From positions 6,416,501-6,480,500 of the forward strand of contig NZ_CP114904.1 in NCBI RefSeq assembly GCF_027497215.1: a DNA stretch of 64,000 bases, read 5' to 3'. The position numbers were made by a program, and so were the translations under genes. This DNA is from Micromonospora sp. WMMD812 (GTDB taxonomy: Bacteria; Actinomycetota; Actinomycetes; Mycobacteriales; Micromonosporaceae). Positions 10,871 to 18,841 of the stretch are shown here, in pieces. The notes beneath the pieces were generated by a model. That model made no database searches, had not been told where the DNA came from, and saw only the letters and a program-made list of their open reading frames with translations. Position 1 is the first letter of the stretch, and each line of letters begins with the position of its first letter.

Positions 10871-11560
10871 GTGGTGGGCACACAGCTGAAGTGGGACGAG
10901 TACGCCACGGCGTGGGCACGGCTGCACGGGGGCTTCGATCCCCGGGCCGCCGCCCCGGTCGTCCGCGCCTGGCTGCGGTTCGCCTACCACATCGGGTACG
11001 TCCTGGGCCGGCTGCGGGTCGGCCCGAATCCGGTGACGGTGGTCGGTGTGCTGCTCTGCGTCTGCGTGCCGGTGTTCGCCGTGCAGCCGGGGGACGGGCC
11101 GTTCCTCGGGGCGCTGTTCGTGCTGCTGGCGGGTGTGGCGGACAGCGTCGACGGGGCGGTGGCGGTGGTCACCGCTCGCACCACCCGGCTCGGCTACGTC
11201 TACGACTCGGTGGCCGACCGGCTCGGTGAGGCCGCGTGGCTCGTCGCGTTCTGGCTGGTGGGCGCGCCGGGCGCGCTGGTGGCCGCCGCCGGTGCGCTCT
11301 CCTGGCTGCACGAGTACGTGCGGGCCCGGGCGGTCTCCGCGGGCATGCGGGAGATCGGCGCGGTGACCGTGGGGGAGCGGCCGACCCGGGTCTCGGTGGC
11401 CCTGGGCGGGCTGCTGGTGGCCGGGTTGGCCGGGCTGATCGAGCCCGACCTCGCGGCCGGCACCATCACCATGGCGACCGCGGTCTGGGTGCTGCTCGCC
11501 GGCTTCGGCCTGGGCCAGCTCCTGGCCGCCGTCCGCCGTGCCCTGCTCGAAGCCGGCTGA
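10871..11560 (+). CDS. CDP-alcohol phosphatidyltransferase family membrane protein
   Basis: A 229-residue polytopic membrane protein. Residues about 93-119 carry the CDP-alcohol phosphotransferase signature: DSVDG, then GYVYDSVAD at the correct distance, giving all four Asp of the D-x2-D...D-x3-D metal site. The usual Arg after DG-x2-A is Val here (DGAVAV), a departure from the consensus. Hydrophobic segments before and after the motif fit six membrane spans. The family transfers a phosphatidyl or similar group from a CDP-linked donor to an alcohol such as inositol phosphate or glycerol phosphate; the acceptor cannot be told from sequence. GTG 10871 or GTG 10874 are equally good starts, with no clear Shine-Dalgarno. 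It probably follows metF in one transcript. Confidence 0.82.
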   Translation: MVGTQLKWDEYATAWARLHGGFDPRAAAPVVRAWLRFAYHIGYVLGRLRVGPNPVTVVGVLLCVCVPVFAVQPGDGPFLGALFVLLAGVADSVDGAVAVVTARTTRLGYVYDSVADRLGEAAWLVAFWLVGAPGALVAAAGALSWLHEYVRARAVSAGMREIGAVTVGERPTRVSVALGGLLVAGLAGLIEPDLAAGTITMATAVWVLLAGFGLGQLLAAVRRALLEAG

Positions 11561-11590
11561 ACGGGCCCGCGCCGCCCGGACCCGGCCCCA

Positions 11591-11665
11591 CCGCGATCTT
11601 GTACCTTGCGCCCCGGCATCACGGACAAATGCCGCGATCCGCGGGCCGAAAGTGCAAGATCGCGG
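11591..11665. repeat. Long intergenic inverted repeat 3
   Basis: CCGCGATCTTG (11591-11601) pairs perfectly with CAAGATCGCGG (11655-11665). The stem continues inward for several more base pairs with one wobble and one mismatch, and the loop contains a small GGCAT/ATGCC hairpin. It lies between the convergent phosphatidyltransferase and carotenoid genes. Its right arm, read on the minus strand, matches the left arm of the element at 53953 in 23 of 24 positions. Confidence 0.8.
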
Positions 11666-11727
11666 GGCGGGGCGGGGCGGGGCGGGGGCGCGCGGGGCGG
11701 GGGCGCGGGGTGGGGTGGGGGCGTGGG

Positions 11728-13209
11728 TCAGGCGGGGCCGATGTCGGTGGCGACTATCTGGGCGGAGAGGGTGACCATCGGCAGGCCGCCGCCCGGGTGC
11801 CCGGAGCCGCCGACCAGCCACAGCCCGTGCACCGGGCCACGGTTGGCCGGCCGGAGCAGGCCGCCCGCGGTGCCGTAGATCGTCCCGCCCGGCGCCCCGG
11901 TCGAGGCGTCCAGGTCCGCCGGGGTGCGGATCTCGCGGAACAGCAGCCGGTCGCGCACGTCCACGCCGCGCGCGGCGAGCACGTCCAGGATCCGGTCGGC
12001 GTACGCCTCGGCGAGCCCGGGCCGGCGCCAGTCGACCGCGCCCGCCGCGCTGCCGTGCCGGGCGGCGTTGACCAGCACGAACCACGCCTCGTGCCCCTCC
12101 GGCCGGACCAGCGGGTCGTCGGCGACGGTGACGAAGACCGTCGGGTCGGCCGCCGGGCGGGCCCGGACGCCCCGGCCGGGGTCGCCGAAGACCGCGTCGA
12201 ACTCGGCGTCGTAGTCGGCCGGGAAGAAGGCGGTGTGGTGGGCCAGCCCGGAGGTGCCGGTCACGCCGAGCAGCAGCACGAACCCGGCCAGGCTGCGGTC
12301 GGTGAGCCCGGCCAGCCGGCGCGGGTGGGGCAGCAGGTTGCGGTAGAGGGTGAGCGCGTCGCAGTTCGCCACCACCACGTCGGCGGGGACCGGCGCGGCG
12401 ACGCCGTCGAGGCGTACGCCGTGCACCCGACCGCCCGCGGCGTCGATCCGGGTCACCGCGGTGCCGGTCTGCACGACCACCCCGAGGTCCAGGCACCGTG
12501 ACAGCAGCGCGTCGGCGAGCGTGCCCAGCCCGCCGCGCAGGTACCAGCCGCCGAACGAGAGCTCGGCGTACGGGACGGCGACGAGTGCGGCCGGCGCCCG
12601 GCGCGGATCGGCGCCGGTGTAGGTGGCGTACCGGTCCAGCAGCATCCGCAGCCGCGGGTCGGCGAGGTGCCGACGGCCCAGGTCGCGCAGTGACCGGCCC
12701 GGCCCGATGGCGGCCAGGTCACCCAGCCGCCAGGCCAGGGCGGCGAGGTCGCGGGGGGAGTCGACCGGGCGGCGCAGCACGTCCCGCGACGAGGCCGCCC
12801 ACACCCGGGCGGCGCGGCGCCACAACCGCTGCCACTCCGTCGCCGCCCGGTCGCCGAGGGCGGCGCCGATCCGGGCGGTGAATTCGGCCGGGTCGGCGCA
12901 GGAGTCCAGGGTCGACCCGTCCGGGAAGACGTGCCGGACGATCGGGTCCAGTGGCGCCAGGTCCAGATACTCGTCGAGTTTCGCCCCGGTCGCCTCGAAC
13001 AGGTCGGTGAAGACATCGGGGATGGTGAGCAGGCTCGGCCCGGTGTCGAAGTGGAACGCGCCGGCCGGCGTGTCGTGCACGTGCCGGCCCAGCTTGCCGC
13101 CGACCGTCTCGGCCCGTTCGAAGACGGTCACCTCGTGCCCCGTGGCGGCCAGTCGGGCGGCGGTGGCCAGCCCGCCCACCCCGGCGCCGACGACCACGAT
13201 CCGTGCCAT
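11728..13209 (-). CDS. CrtI-family FAD-dependent carotenoid desaturase/oxidoreductase
   Basis: A 493-residue flavoprotein with an N-terminal dinucleotide-binding fold (VVVGAGVGGLATAARLAATGHEVTVFE), the substrate-side GPSLLTIPDVF, a mid-domain YATYTGADPRRAPA and the C-terminal GLWLVGGSGHPGGGLPMV typical of the phytoene desaturase family. Members desaturate, hydroxylate-assist or oxidise C30/C40 carotenoids. The coupled cruF-like and crtA-like genes suggest a tailoring desaturase (for example 3,4-desaturation or terminal-group oxidation) or the main desaturase; sequence alone does not decide. It is the last gene of a leftward operon and follows the glycosyltransferase gene after 10 bp. Confidence 0.85.
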   Translation of the reverse strand: MARIVVVGAGVGGLATAARLAATGHEVTVFERAETVGGKLGRHVHDTPAGAFHFDTGPSLLTIPDVFTDLFEATGAKLDEYLDLAPLDPIVRHVFPDGSTLDSCADPAEFTARIGAALGDRAATEWQRLWRRAARVWAASSRDVLRRPVDSPRDLAALAWRLGDLAAIGPGRSLRDLGRRHLADPRLRMLLDRYATYTGADPRRAPAALVAVPYAELSFGGWYLRGGLGTLADALLSRCLDLGVVVQTGTAVTRIDAAGGRVHGVRLDGVAAPVPADVVVANCDALTLYRNLLPHPRRLAGLTDRSLAGFVLLLGVTGTSGLAHHTAFFPADYDAEFDAVFGDPGRGVRARPAADPTVFVTVADDPLVRPEGHEAWFVLVNAARHGSAAGAVDWRRPGLAEAYADRILDVLAARGVDVRDRLLFREIRTPADLDASTGAPGGTIYGTAGGLLRPANRGPVHGLWLVGGSGHPGGGLPMVTLSAQIVATDIGPA

Positions 13210-13219
13210 CCCGCGCCTC

Positions 13220-14347
13220 CTAGCCGACCGGGCGGCCCCGCCAGGACAGCCGCCGCCGCTTGCGCAGATGGTACGACCGCAGGGTCAGCCAACCGAGGAC
13301 CACGACCGACACGGGGTGTGTCAGCGCGTCGGGCCACCACCGGCCGCCGGTGGCCCGCGCGGTGGTGACCCGCCCGGCCACCCCGAGCAGGTAGGCGCCG
13401 GCGGCCACCAGCGCCGCCGCCGGCGCACCGGCCGCGAGCGCACCCACCGCCAGCAGCGGCGGCGCGGTGTAGAGCAGGAGCAGCAGCGCCACCACGGCGG
13501 CCGCCGCGGCCGGATGCCCGAACGTCGCCCAGAGCGACTTCGAGTAGCCGTCGCGCAGCTGCGGCCAGTCCTCGTACATCCGGCAGGCGGCCAGCCGGGA
13601 GCCGTCGGCGAGGGCGATCCGGCCGCCGGAACGCTTCACCGCGCGGGCCAGCTCGATGTCCTCCAGGATCCGGTCGGCGACCGCGGCGTGCCCGCCCGCC
13701 CGCAGGTAGCCGGCCCGGTCCAGCACCAGGAACTGCCCGCCGGCCGCGGCCAGCGCCGGCCGGCGTGAGCGCTCCATCGCCCGCAGCGGCAGGAACGTCA
13801 GCCACAGCCACTGCAGCAGCGGCTGGACCAGCCGGTCGGCCGCCGTCGCCACCACGATCCGGGGGTACGGCGACAGCAGCGTCACGTCCGCCGCGCGCAG
13901 TTCGGCGACCGCCGCCGCCACGGCGTGCGGGGCGAGCACCACGTCGGCGTCCACGAAGACCAGCGCGGTCGCCGCCGGATCGGCCCGGGTGGCGAGCTGC
14001 CAGCAGGCGTACGGCTTGCCCAGCCAGCCCGGCGGCGGGGCGACTCCGGTGAGCAGGGTGACCCGCGGGTCGTCGCCGGCGATCGCGCGCACCGCGTCGG
14101 CGGTGCCGTCGGTGGAGCCGTCGTCGAGCACCACGATCCGCAGCCCGGGCACGCCCCGCTGGTCGAGCAGCGCCCGCAGGCACGGGCCAATCCGGGCGGC
14201 CTCGTCCCGCAGCGGCAACAGCACCGCCACCGGCTCGGTCACCTCGGCCGGCGGTCCGGCCGGCCGGCGCAGCCAGCGGGTGGCGTTGACCAGGGTGTGC
14301 CCGGTCAGCGCGGCGACGCCGAGCAGCAGCGCGAGCAGGGCGCTCAT
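13220..14347 (-). CDS. Family 2 glycosyltransferase, membrane-bound (CruC-like)
   Basis: A 375-residue GT-A glycosyltransferase with an N-terminal membrane anchor, VAVLLPLRDEAARIGPCLRALLDQ, the DDGSTDGT motif, a DxD metal site (FVDADVVL), EDIELARAVK as the acceptor/base motif, and C-terminal membrane spans. It lies between cruF-like and crtI-like genes, with the start overlapping the cruF-like stop (ATGA). In bacteria with CruF-CruC pairs, the glycosyltransferase glycosylates the 1'-hydroxyl made by CruF on an acyclic carotenoid end. That role is inferred from context. Confidence 0.82.
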   Translation of the reverse strand: MSALLALLLGVAALTGHTLVNATRWLRRPAGPPAEVTEPVAVLLPLRDEAARIGPCLRALLDQRGVPGLRIVVLDDGSTDGTADAVRAIAGDDPRVTLLTGVAPPPGWLGKPYACWQLATRADPAATALVFVDADVVLAPHAVAAAVAELRAADVTLLSPYPRIVVATAADRLVQPLLQWLWLTFLPLRAMERSRRPALAAAGGQFLVLDRAGYLRAGGHAAVADRILEDIELARAVKRSGGRIALADGSRLAACRMYEDWPQLRDGYSKSLWATFGHPAAAAAVVALLLLLYTAPPLLAVGALAAGAPAAALVAAGAYLLGVAGRVTTARATGGRWWPDALTHPVSVVVLGWLTLRSYHLRKRRRLSWRGRPVG

Positions 14348-15216
14348 GCGGTCGCGTCGACGCCGGGCCGCGAGGCCACCGGCGGCTCCCGCCGGTCGTC
14401 GTGGCGACGCCGGGCACGCAGCAGGGCCACCGCCAGCGGGACCGCCGTCGCCCCCATGCCGGCCGCGCCCCAGAGCGCCGAGGCGGGCAGGCCGAGGAAG
14501 ACCGCGTGGGCCAGCACGCTGGAGGCGTACGTCCAGAGGTAGAGCGCGACCATCGGCGCGTCCCGGCCGTCGGTGGCCGCCACGGCCGGCCCGGCCAGCG
14601 GCCGCAACGCGCTCATCAGCAGCACCGCGAAGAGCAGCCAGCCCAGGTAGTTGCTGACCGGGACGCCGGGCAGCCCGGGCAGGGCGGGGACGGCGTCCCG
14701 CCAGCGCCAGTAGCCCTCGGCCACCATCTGCGGGTCGAGGAAGAGGTCCCAGGTGGCCAGGCCCGTCGCGGCCAGCGCGACCCGCCGGACCCGGAGCAGG
14801 CCGGCGGCCGGTGATCCGGCGGACGGGGCCGCCCGCCCGGCGGCCGGGGCCGGCGCGGTGAGCCGCACCGCCGCCAGCCAGGCCGGCCAGGCCATCCAGG
14901 TCCAGGCCAGCGGGATGATCAGCGGTACGCCGGCCAGCTTCGGGCCCAGCTCGCCCGAGTAGTCGTAGGTGCCGAACGGCACACCGGTGCCCACCCCGAC
15001 CGCCTCGACGGCGAACCCGCCGCCGGTGGCCACCGCGACCAGCGCCGCCGCGGCCCGTGGGCCCCGGCTGAGCAGGGCGTGGCCGACCGAGAGCAGGTAG
15101 CCGAGGACGACCGTGGCCACGGTCAGCCGCGCCCTGGTCGTCCCGGCGGTCAGCGGGTAGCAGATCTGCGCGGCCACCAGGACGGCCAGCAGCGCCCAGG
15201 GCAGCCGCCGGGTCAT
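14344..15216 (-). CDS. CruF-like carotenoid hydratase (membrane protein)
   Basis: A 290-residue polytopic membrane protein of the DUF422/carotenoid biosynthesis family. Characteristic segments are GVGTGVPFGTYDYSGELGPKLAGVPLIIPLAW and LATWDLFLDPQMVAEGYWRW...GVPVSNYLGW. CruF adds water to the psi end of carotenoids to give 1'-hydroxy products. The ATG at 15216 overlaps the stop of the acetyltransferase gene as ATGA, and the downstream glycosyltransferase start overlaps its own stop the same way, so the three are translationally coupled. Longer in-frame readings to 15816 cross the acetyltransferase gene and are rejected. Confidence 0.85.
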   Translation of the reverse strand: MTRRLPWALLAVLVAAQICYPLTAGTTRARLTVATVVLGYLLSVGHALLSRGPRAAAALVAVATGGGFAVEAVGVGTGVPFGTYDYSGELGPKLAGVPLIIPLAWTWMAWPAWLAAVRLTAPAPAAGRAAPSAGSPAAGLLRVRRVALAATGLATWDLFLDPQMVAEGYWRWRDAVPALPGLPGVPVSNYLGWLLFAVLLMSALRPLAGPAVAATDGRDAPMVALYLWTYASSVLAHAVFLGLPASALWGAAGMGATAVPLAVALLRARRRHDDRREPPVASRPGVDATA

Positions 15217-15764
15217 GTGGCGGGATGGTCGAGCGGCAGGTCCCGGCCGAGCACGCCGAACGGCCGCTCGTCGCCGGGGAAGTGGAAGTCGCGCAGCACG
15301 TCGGTGAAGCCGAACCGGCGGTACAGCCGCCAGGCCCGCGACGTCTGCTCGTCGGCCTCCGGGGTGGAGAGCAGGGTGGTGGTCCCCTCGGCCAGGGTGA
15401 GCAGCGCCCGCAGCTGCCCGGTGCCCAGGCCGTGCCCCTGCGCGGCCGGCCGGACGTGCAGCTCGACCACCTCGAAGCAGTCGGTCAGCCAACGCTGCCG
15501 GGCGGCCGGGTCCAGCGCCCGCAGCACCTGGTCGTGCCACCACTGCCCGGCCGCGCCGAGGTAGCCGTACCCGAACCCGGCCAGGTGACCCTCGCTGCTC
15601 AGGCTGGCGACGGCGCGGAACCCGGACCGGCGTACGTGGGTGGCGATGTAGCCGCGCCGGGCCTCCAGAAGGTCGGTCCGGTAGCCCATCGCCTCGCCGT
15701 AGACGGCCACCACGTCGTCCAGCCGTCGGACGAGATCCTCCGGGGTCCACCGCACCAACCTCAT
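15213..15764 (-). CDS. GNAT-family N-acetyltransferase
   Basis: A 183-residue protein with the acetyl-CoA-binding GNAT core: VVELHVRPAAQGHGLGTGQLRALL (the Q/R-x2-G-x-G/A loop) followed by AWRLYRRFGFTDVL. The ATG at 15764 overlaps the crtA-like stop (ATGA); an alternative TTG three codons upstream is less likely. The acceptor is unknown. Its position inside a carotenoid operon, coupled on both sides, suggests either a modifying step or a passenger gene. Confidence 0.8.
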   Translation of the reverse strand: MRLVRWTPEDLVRRLDDVVAVYGEAMGYRTDLLEARRGYIATHVRRSGFRAVASLSSEGHLAGFGYGYLGAAGQWWHDQVLRALDPAARQRWLTDCFEVVELHVRPAAQGHGLGTGQLRALLTLAEGTTTLLSTPEADEQTSRAWRLYRRFGFTDVLRDFHFPGDERPFGVLGRDLPLDHPAT

Positions 15765-16486
15765 GCCCACCAACCTCTGTCGTTCTCGTCGACCCAGCCC
15801 AGCACCGTGCGGTCACCGACCACGTCGCGCACCTCGAACCGCGCGAAGAGCTCCTCGGCGTACCAGCCCTCGGTGGGGGTCCTGGTGATCGCCGCGCGAT
15901 GCTCCGGGTGACGGTACGCGAACGCCACCAGGTCCGTCGGGTCCCGCCACACGCTCACCGTGCCCTGCCAGCCCAGCGGCGCCTCGCCGACGCCGAACCG
16001 GGCCAGCAGCCCGGGCGCGGTGCGCAGGGCGGCGGCCACCGGCGGGACCGCCCGCCAGAAGGTGGCCGCCCGCCGGGCCCGCAGCCGGGCCCGGGTCAGT
16101 GCGAGCACCGGACCGGCGACCCGGCCGCCCGACGGCGTGCCGAACGGGCGGCGGCGCGACCACTCGCCCCGGCTGGTCAGCGGACGCAGGTCGACCCGGG
16201 CGGAGGCGCGGGCGATCCGGGCCCAGGCCCGGCCCACCGGCGCGTCGTCGAAGCCGGCCGCCGCGGCGGGGGAGTCCCAGACGGTCAGGGCGGCCCACCG
16301 GGTCGGGTCGGCGTCGCCCGGCCCGAAGCCGGTCCCGGTCCCGGTGCCGAGCAGCTTGCCGAACCGGACGCCCGGGGTGGCCCGAAGCCGGCGCGGGTCG
16401 AGCGCCATCCGGGTCAGCGCCCGGGGCAGCGCGGCCGGCGCGGTTCGCCAGACGTGCAGCGTGACCAGCTCGGGGACCTCGGTCAC
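15761..16486 (-). CDS. CrtA-like carotenoid monooxygenase
   Basis: A 241-residue protein resembling spheroidene monooxygenase (CrtA), which puts a keto group at C-2 of acyclic hydroxylated or methoxylated carotenoids. Matching features are the N-terminal VTLHVWRTAPAALPRALTRMALD, RFGKLLGTGTGTGFGPGDADPTRWAALTVWDS and the C-terminal GWQGTVSVWRDPTDLVAFAYRHPEHRAAITRTPTEGWYAEELFARF. The GTG start overlaps the YbaK-like stop as GTGA. With CruF- and CruC-like neighbours this predicts a hydroxylated, glycosylated, ketolated acyclic end group. Confidence 0.78.
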   Translation of the reverse strand: MTEVPELVTLHVWRTAPAALPRALTRMALDPRRLRATPGVRFGKLLGTGTGTGFGPGDADPTRWAALTVWDSPAAAAGFDDAPVGRAWARIARASARVDLRPLTSRGEWSRRRPFGTPSGGRVAGPVLALTRARLRARRAATFWRAVPPVAAALRTAPGLLARFGVGEAPLGWQGTVSVWRDPTDLVAFAYRHPEHRAAITRTPTEGWYAEELFARFEVRDVVGDRTVLGWVDENDRGWWA

Positions 16487-16971
16487 GCCACCTCGGCCGG
16501 GGTGCCGGCGGTGACCCGGAGCAGCTCGGTGTAGGTGGTGGGGAAGACCGCGCGGGGAACGCCGCCGGCGGCCCAGATCTCGTGGTACGCGGCCAGCGTG
16601 GTGTCCACCAGGGTGCGCAGCGGCCGTGGGTGCCCGAGCGGGGCGACACCGCCGATGGGCTGCCCGGTGTGCTCCCGGACGAACTCCGGGGTGGCGCGGC
16701 GCAACCGGGTGACCCCGATCGAGGCGGCCAGCTCGGCGACGTCGACCCGGTGCGCGCCGGAGGTGAGCACGAGCAGCGGGGTGCCGTCGGCCTCGAAGAC
16801 GAGCGAGTTGGCGATCTGACCGACCTGGACGCCGAGCGCCTCGGCGGCCGCGGCGGCGGTGTGGACCGCGTCGGGCAGCAGGCGGACGGCGCAGGGCGCG
16901 CCGGAGCCGTCCCGCGCGCCGGCGCCCGCCAGCGCGTCCTGCACCGCCCGTACGTTCGGGTGTGGCTGCAT
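16483..16971 (-). CDS. YbaK/ProX-type aminoacyl-tRNA deacylase domain protein
   Basis: A 162-residue single-domain protein of the YbaK/ProRS-editing fold: CAVRLLPDAVHTAAAAAEALGVQVGQIANSLVFEADGTPLLVLTSGAHRVD, then GVTRLRRATPEFVREHTGQPIGGVAPLGHP (the conserved G-x-P region). Such proteins clear mischarged tRNAs such as Cys- or Ala-tRNA(Pro). ATG 16971 was chosen for the GGCGGG Shine-Dalgarno and the -10-like GACAAT at 16978-16983, which would put +1 on the ATG. It heads the leftward carotenoid-gene operon, which is an odd place for a tRNA-quality gene. Confidence 0.85.
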   Translation of the reverse strand: MQPHPNVRAVQDALAGAGARDGSGAPCAVRLLPDAVHTAAAAAEALGVQVGQIANSLVFEADGTPLLVLTSGAHRVDVAELAASIGVTRLRRATPEFVREHTGQPIGGVAPLGHPRPLRTLVDTTLAAYHEIWAAGGVPRAVFPTTYTELLRVTAGTPAEVA

Positions 16972-17089
16972 CCCGCCATTGTCCCCGGTCCGCCCCCGAC
17001 GGGTCGGCCCGGCCACGCCGGTACGCCCACCCGGGGCGCTCGTGATGGGGCAGCGCGTCACACGTTGCATTTTCGTCGGAGGGGAGGTG

Positions 17090-17119
17090 TACTGTCAGCA
17101 GTAGTTAGAACGAGTGTTC
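17090..17119 (+). promoter_or_regulatory. SOS promoter with LexA box
   Basis: GAACGAGTGTTC (17108-17119) is an exact GAAC-N4-GTTC LexA site. A -10-like TACTGT lies at 17090-17095 and a -35-like TTGCAT at 17065-17070 (spacing 19, long). A second GAAC-GTTC palindrome without spacer follows (CGAACGTTCG, 17128-17137). It heads the HEPN-imuA'-imuB-dnaE2 run, so DNA-damage control is very likely. Confidence 0.8.
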
Positions 17120-17300
17120 GATTGCCTCGAACGTTCGTTCCAACCCAGCCCAGGAGCGGTGTTTCGCGGCGCGGCTCCGGGCAGGTGCGGCACCGCGGGC
17201 CGCACCTGGGTTCCGGGCAGTCGCGAGCCCGGGCCCGTCAGGCAGGAGCGTCGTCCGCCGCCCACGACCCCCGGGCGGCGGGCGACGAACCCGCCGGTAC

Positions 17301-17352
17301 GCCGGCCGGGTGTGGTGTGGGGAAGCATCCACACCCGGCCGGCCCCCACACC
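17301..17352 (+). other. 5' leader structure of the SOS operon (two competing hairpins)
   Basis: In the roughly 320-nt leader between the LexA box and the first gene, 17301-17315 pairs perfectly with 17329-17343 (15 bp, 13-base loop). Part of the left arm and loop (17314-17322, GGTGTGGGG) is also perfectly complementary to 17344-17352 (CCCCACACC). The two stems exclude each other. An in-frame GTG at 17114 keeps the frame open through the leader, but its translation is Pro/Arg-rich and does not look like a protein. The rest of 16972-17443 shows no other feature. Confidence 0.5.
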
Positions 17353-17443
17353 GGTGCGTCTTCCTCCGCACCACCCGACCCCGGCGTCCGTCGGCGGATC
17401 CGTCCGCCGCCGGCCGTCTCGGCCACGTGGAGGAGACAGTCCC

Positions 17444-17893
17444 ATGCCGACCAACCCGGCTCAGCCACCGACGGTGCCGGCGCACGTGCTGCCGCACCGC
17501 ACCCCCGCCCAGTTGCTCGCGGTGGCCCGGCAGGGGCTGACCGAGGCCGGCCAGACCCGCCCCGACGGCCTCCGCTACGCGGCCGCCCACCTGGCCGCGC
17601 TCCGTGCGGCCGCGGCCCTGCTCGCCGCCCGGGCCCGCCCCGCGCCCACCAGCCGCAACCGGATCACCAGCGTCTGGGTCCTGCTCTCCGCCGTCGCCCC
17701 CGAGCTCGACGAGTGGGCGCGCTTCTTCGCCGCCGGGGCCGGCAAACGGGCCGCCGCCGAGGCCGGCATACCCCGGGTGGTCAGCGCCCGGGAGGCCGAC
17801 GACCTGCTCCGCGCGGCCGAACAGTTCGTCTCGGTGGTGGAGGCCGCACTCGGTGTGGTCCACCAGCCGGCACTCGACGGTCTCGCCGCCTGA
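17444..17893 (+). CDS. Small all-helical protein, SAV_6107/HEPN-like
   Basis: A 149-residue protein with a short polar N-terminus and then a helical core: RTPAQLLAVARQGLTEAG, GLRYAAAHLAALRAAAALLAAR, an RNRITSVWVLLSAVAPELDEWARFF segment, and a C-terminal LLRAAEQFVSVVEAALG helix. The pattern resembles the actinobacterial SAV_6107-type HEPN family; I do not see a confident R-x4-6-H RNase motif, though RYAAAH has R-x4-H spacing. ATG 17444 follows GGAGGA by a good distance. It is the first gene behind the LexA box and directly precedes imuA'. HEPN domains often bind RNA or nucleotides; any role in the damage response is inference. Confidence 0.7.
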   Translation: MPTNPAQPPTVPAHVLPHRTPAQLLAVARQGLTEAGQTRPDGLRYAAAHLAALRAAAALLAARARPAPTSRNRITSVWVLLSAVAPELDEWARFFAAGAGKRAAAEAGIPRVVSAREADDLLRAAEQFVSVVEAALGVVHQPALDGLAA

Positions 17894-18055
17894 CCCGGCA
17901 CGAGCGGCCGGCCGGGAGCCGGGGCCAGCGCCGGTCATGAGGGTGACGCGGGTCGTGGAGACCGATCCACGGCCCACCTCGTGACCGATGCCTGCCGACC
18001 CGGTGATCCGGCGGCAACACCTGATCCAGCAGCAACACGACGGGGGGTTGGTCCG

Positions 18056-18841
18056 ATGGCGGGCCGGATGGTGGTCGGTTCCGCCGCGCTGGCGGGTCTG
18101 GTCCGTCCGGCGAGCGCGCCGGATCCGGCGGGCGGCCACCGGGTGCTGCCGGTGGCCCCCGAGCTGACCGGGCTGCTGCCCAACCGGGGGCTGCGGCGCG
18201 GCAGCACGATCGCGGTCGCCACCGGGCAACCACGGCGCAGTGGCGGCACCTCGCTGGTGCTGGCGCTGCTCGCCGAGGCGTCCCGGGCCGGCTCGTGGTG
18301 CGCCGTGGTGGGAGTGCCGACGTTCGGCGCCGGCGCGGCCGCCGAGCTCGGGATCGCCCTGGACCGGCTCGCCCTGGTGCCGAATCCCGGACCCGAGTGG
18401 GCCACCGTGGTCGCCGCGCTGATCGACGGGGTGGACGTCGTGGTCGCCGCCGTGCCGGCCGCGGTCTCCGCCTCGGTCGCCAACCGGCTGGCCGCCCGGG
18501 CCCGGCAGCGCGGCAGCGTGCTCGTCCCGTACGGCCGGTGGGACGGCGCGGACGTGACGTTGCAGGTGGTCCGGGGGGTCTGGGAAGGGCTCGGGCCGGG
18601 CCGGGGCCGGCTGCGCCGCCGGGAGGTCACCGTCTCGGCGCGCGGGCGGGGAGCGGCCGCCCGGCCCAAGGAGATCAAGGTCTGGCTGCCCGGCGACGAG
18701 CTGACCCGGGTCATCCCCCGCACCGTGGTGCCCGTCGGCGGGCGTCCCTCCGCCGGTCGGCTCCACCCGGTGGCCTCGTCCGGCCGCACCCTCGCCGGCG
18801 CCTCCCGCCGGGGCGCGTTCACCGTGGTCGGCTCGGCATGA
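18056..18841 (+). CDS. imuA': ImuA'-like RecA-fold protein of the mutasome
   Basis: A 261-residue RecA-like protein: VLPVAPELTGLLPNRGLRRGSTIAVATGQ...GGTSLVLALLAEASRAGSWCAVVGVPTFGAGAAAELGIALDRLALV, then DVVVAAVPAAVSASVANRLAARARQRGSVLV. The Walker A is degenerate, as in ImuA' proteins, which act as adaptors with ImuB and DnaE2 in damage-induced translesion synthesis rather than as recombinases. ATG 18056 follows a G-rich Shine-Dalgarno; GTG 17981 is an alternative adding 25 residues. Its stop overlaps the imuB start (ATGA), so the two are translationally coupled. It lies in the LexA-box operon. Confidence 0.85.
   Translation: MAGRMVVGSAALAGLVRPASAPDPAGGHRVLPVAPELTGLLPNRGLRRGSTIAVATGQPRRSGGTSLVLALLAEASRAGSWCAVVGVPTFGAGAAAELGIALDRLALVPNPGPEWATVVAALIDGVDVVVAAVPAAVSASVANRLAARARQRGSVLVPYGRWDGADVTLQVVRGVWEGLGPGRGRLRRREVTVSARGRGAAARPKEIKVWLPGDELTRVIPRTVVPVGGRPSAGRLHPVASSGRTLAGASRRGAFTVVGSA

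Noticed and set aside
17114..17443. N-terminal extension of the HEPN-like protein
   Set aside because: The frame is open but starts inside the LexA box and its translation is Pro/Arg-rich without structure; GGAGGA before ATG 17444 supports the short form.
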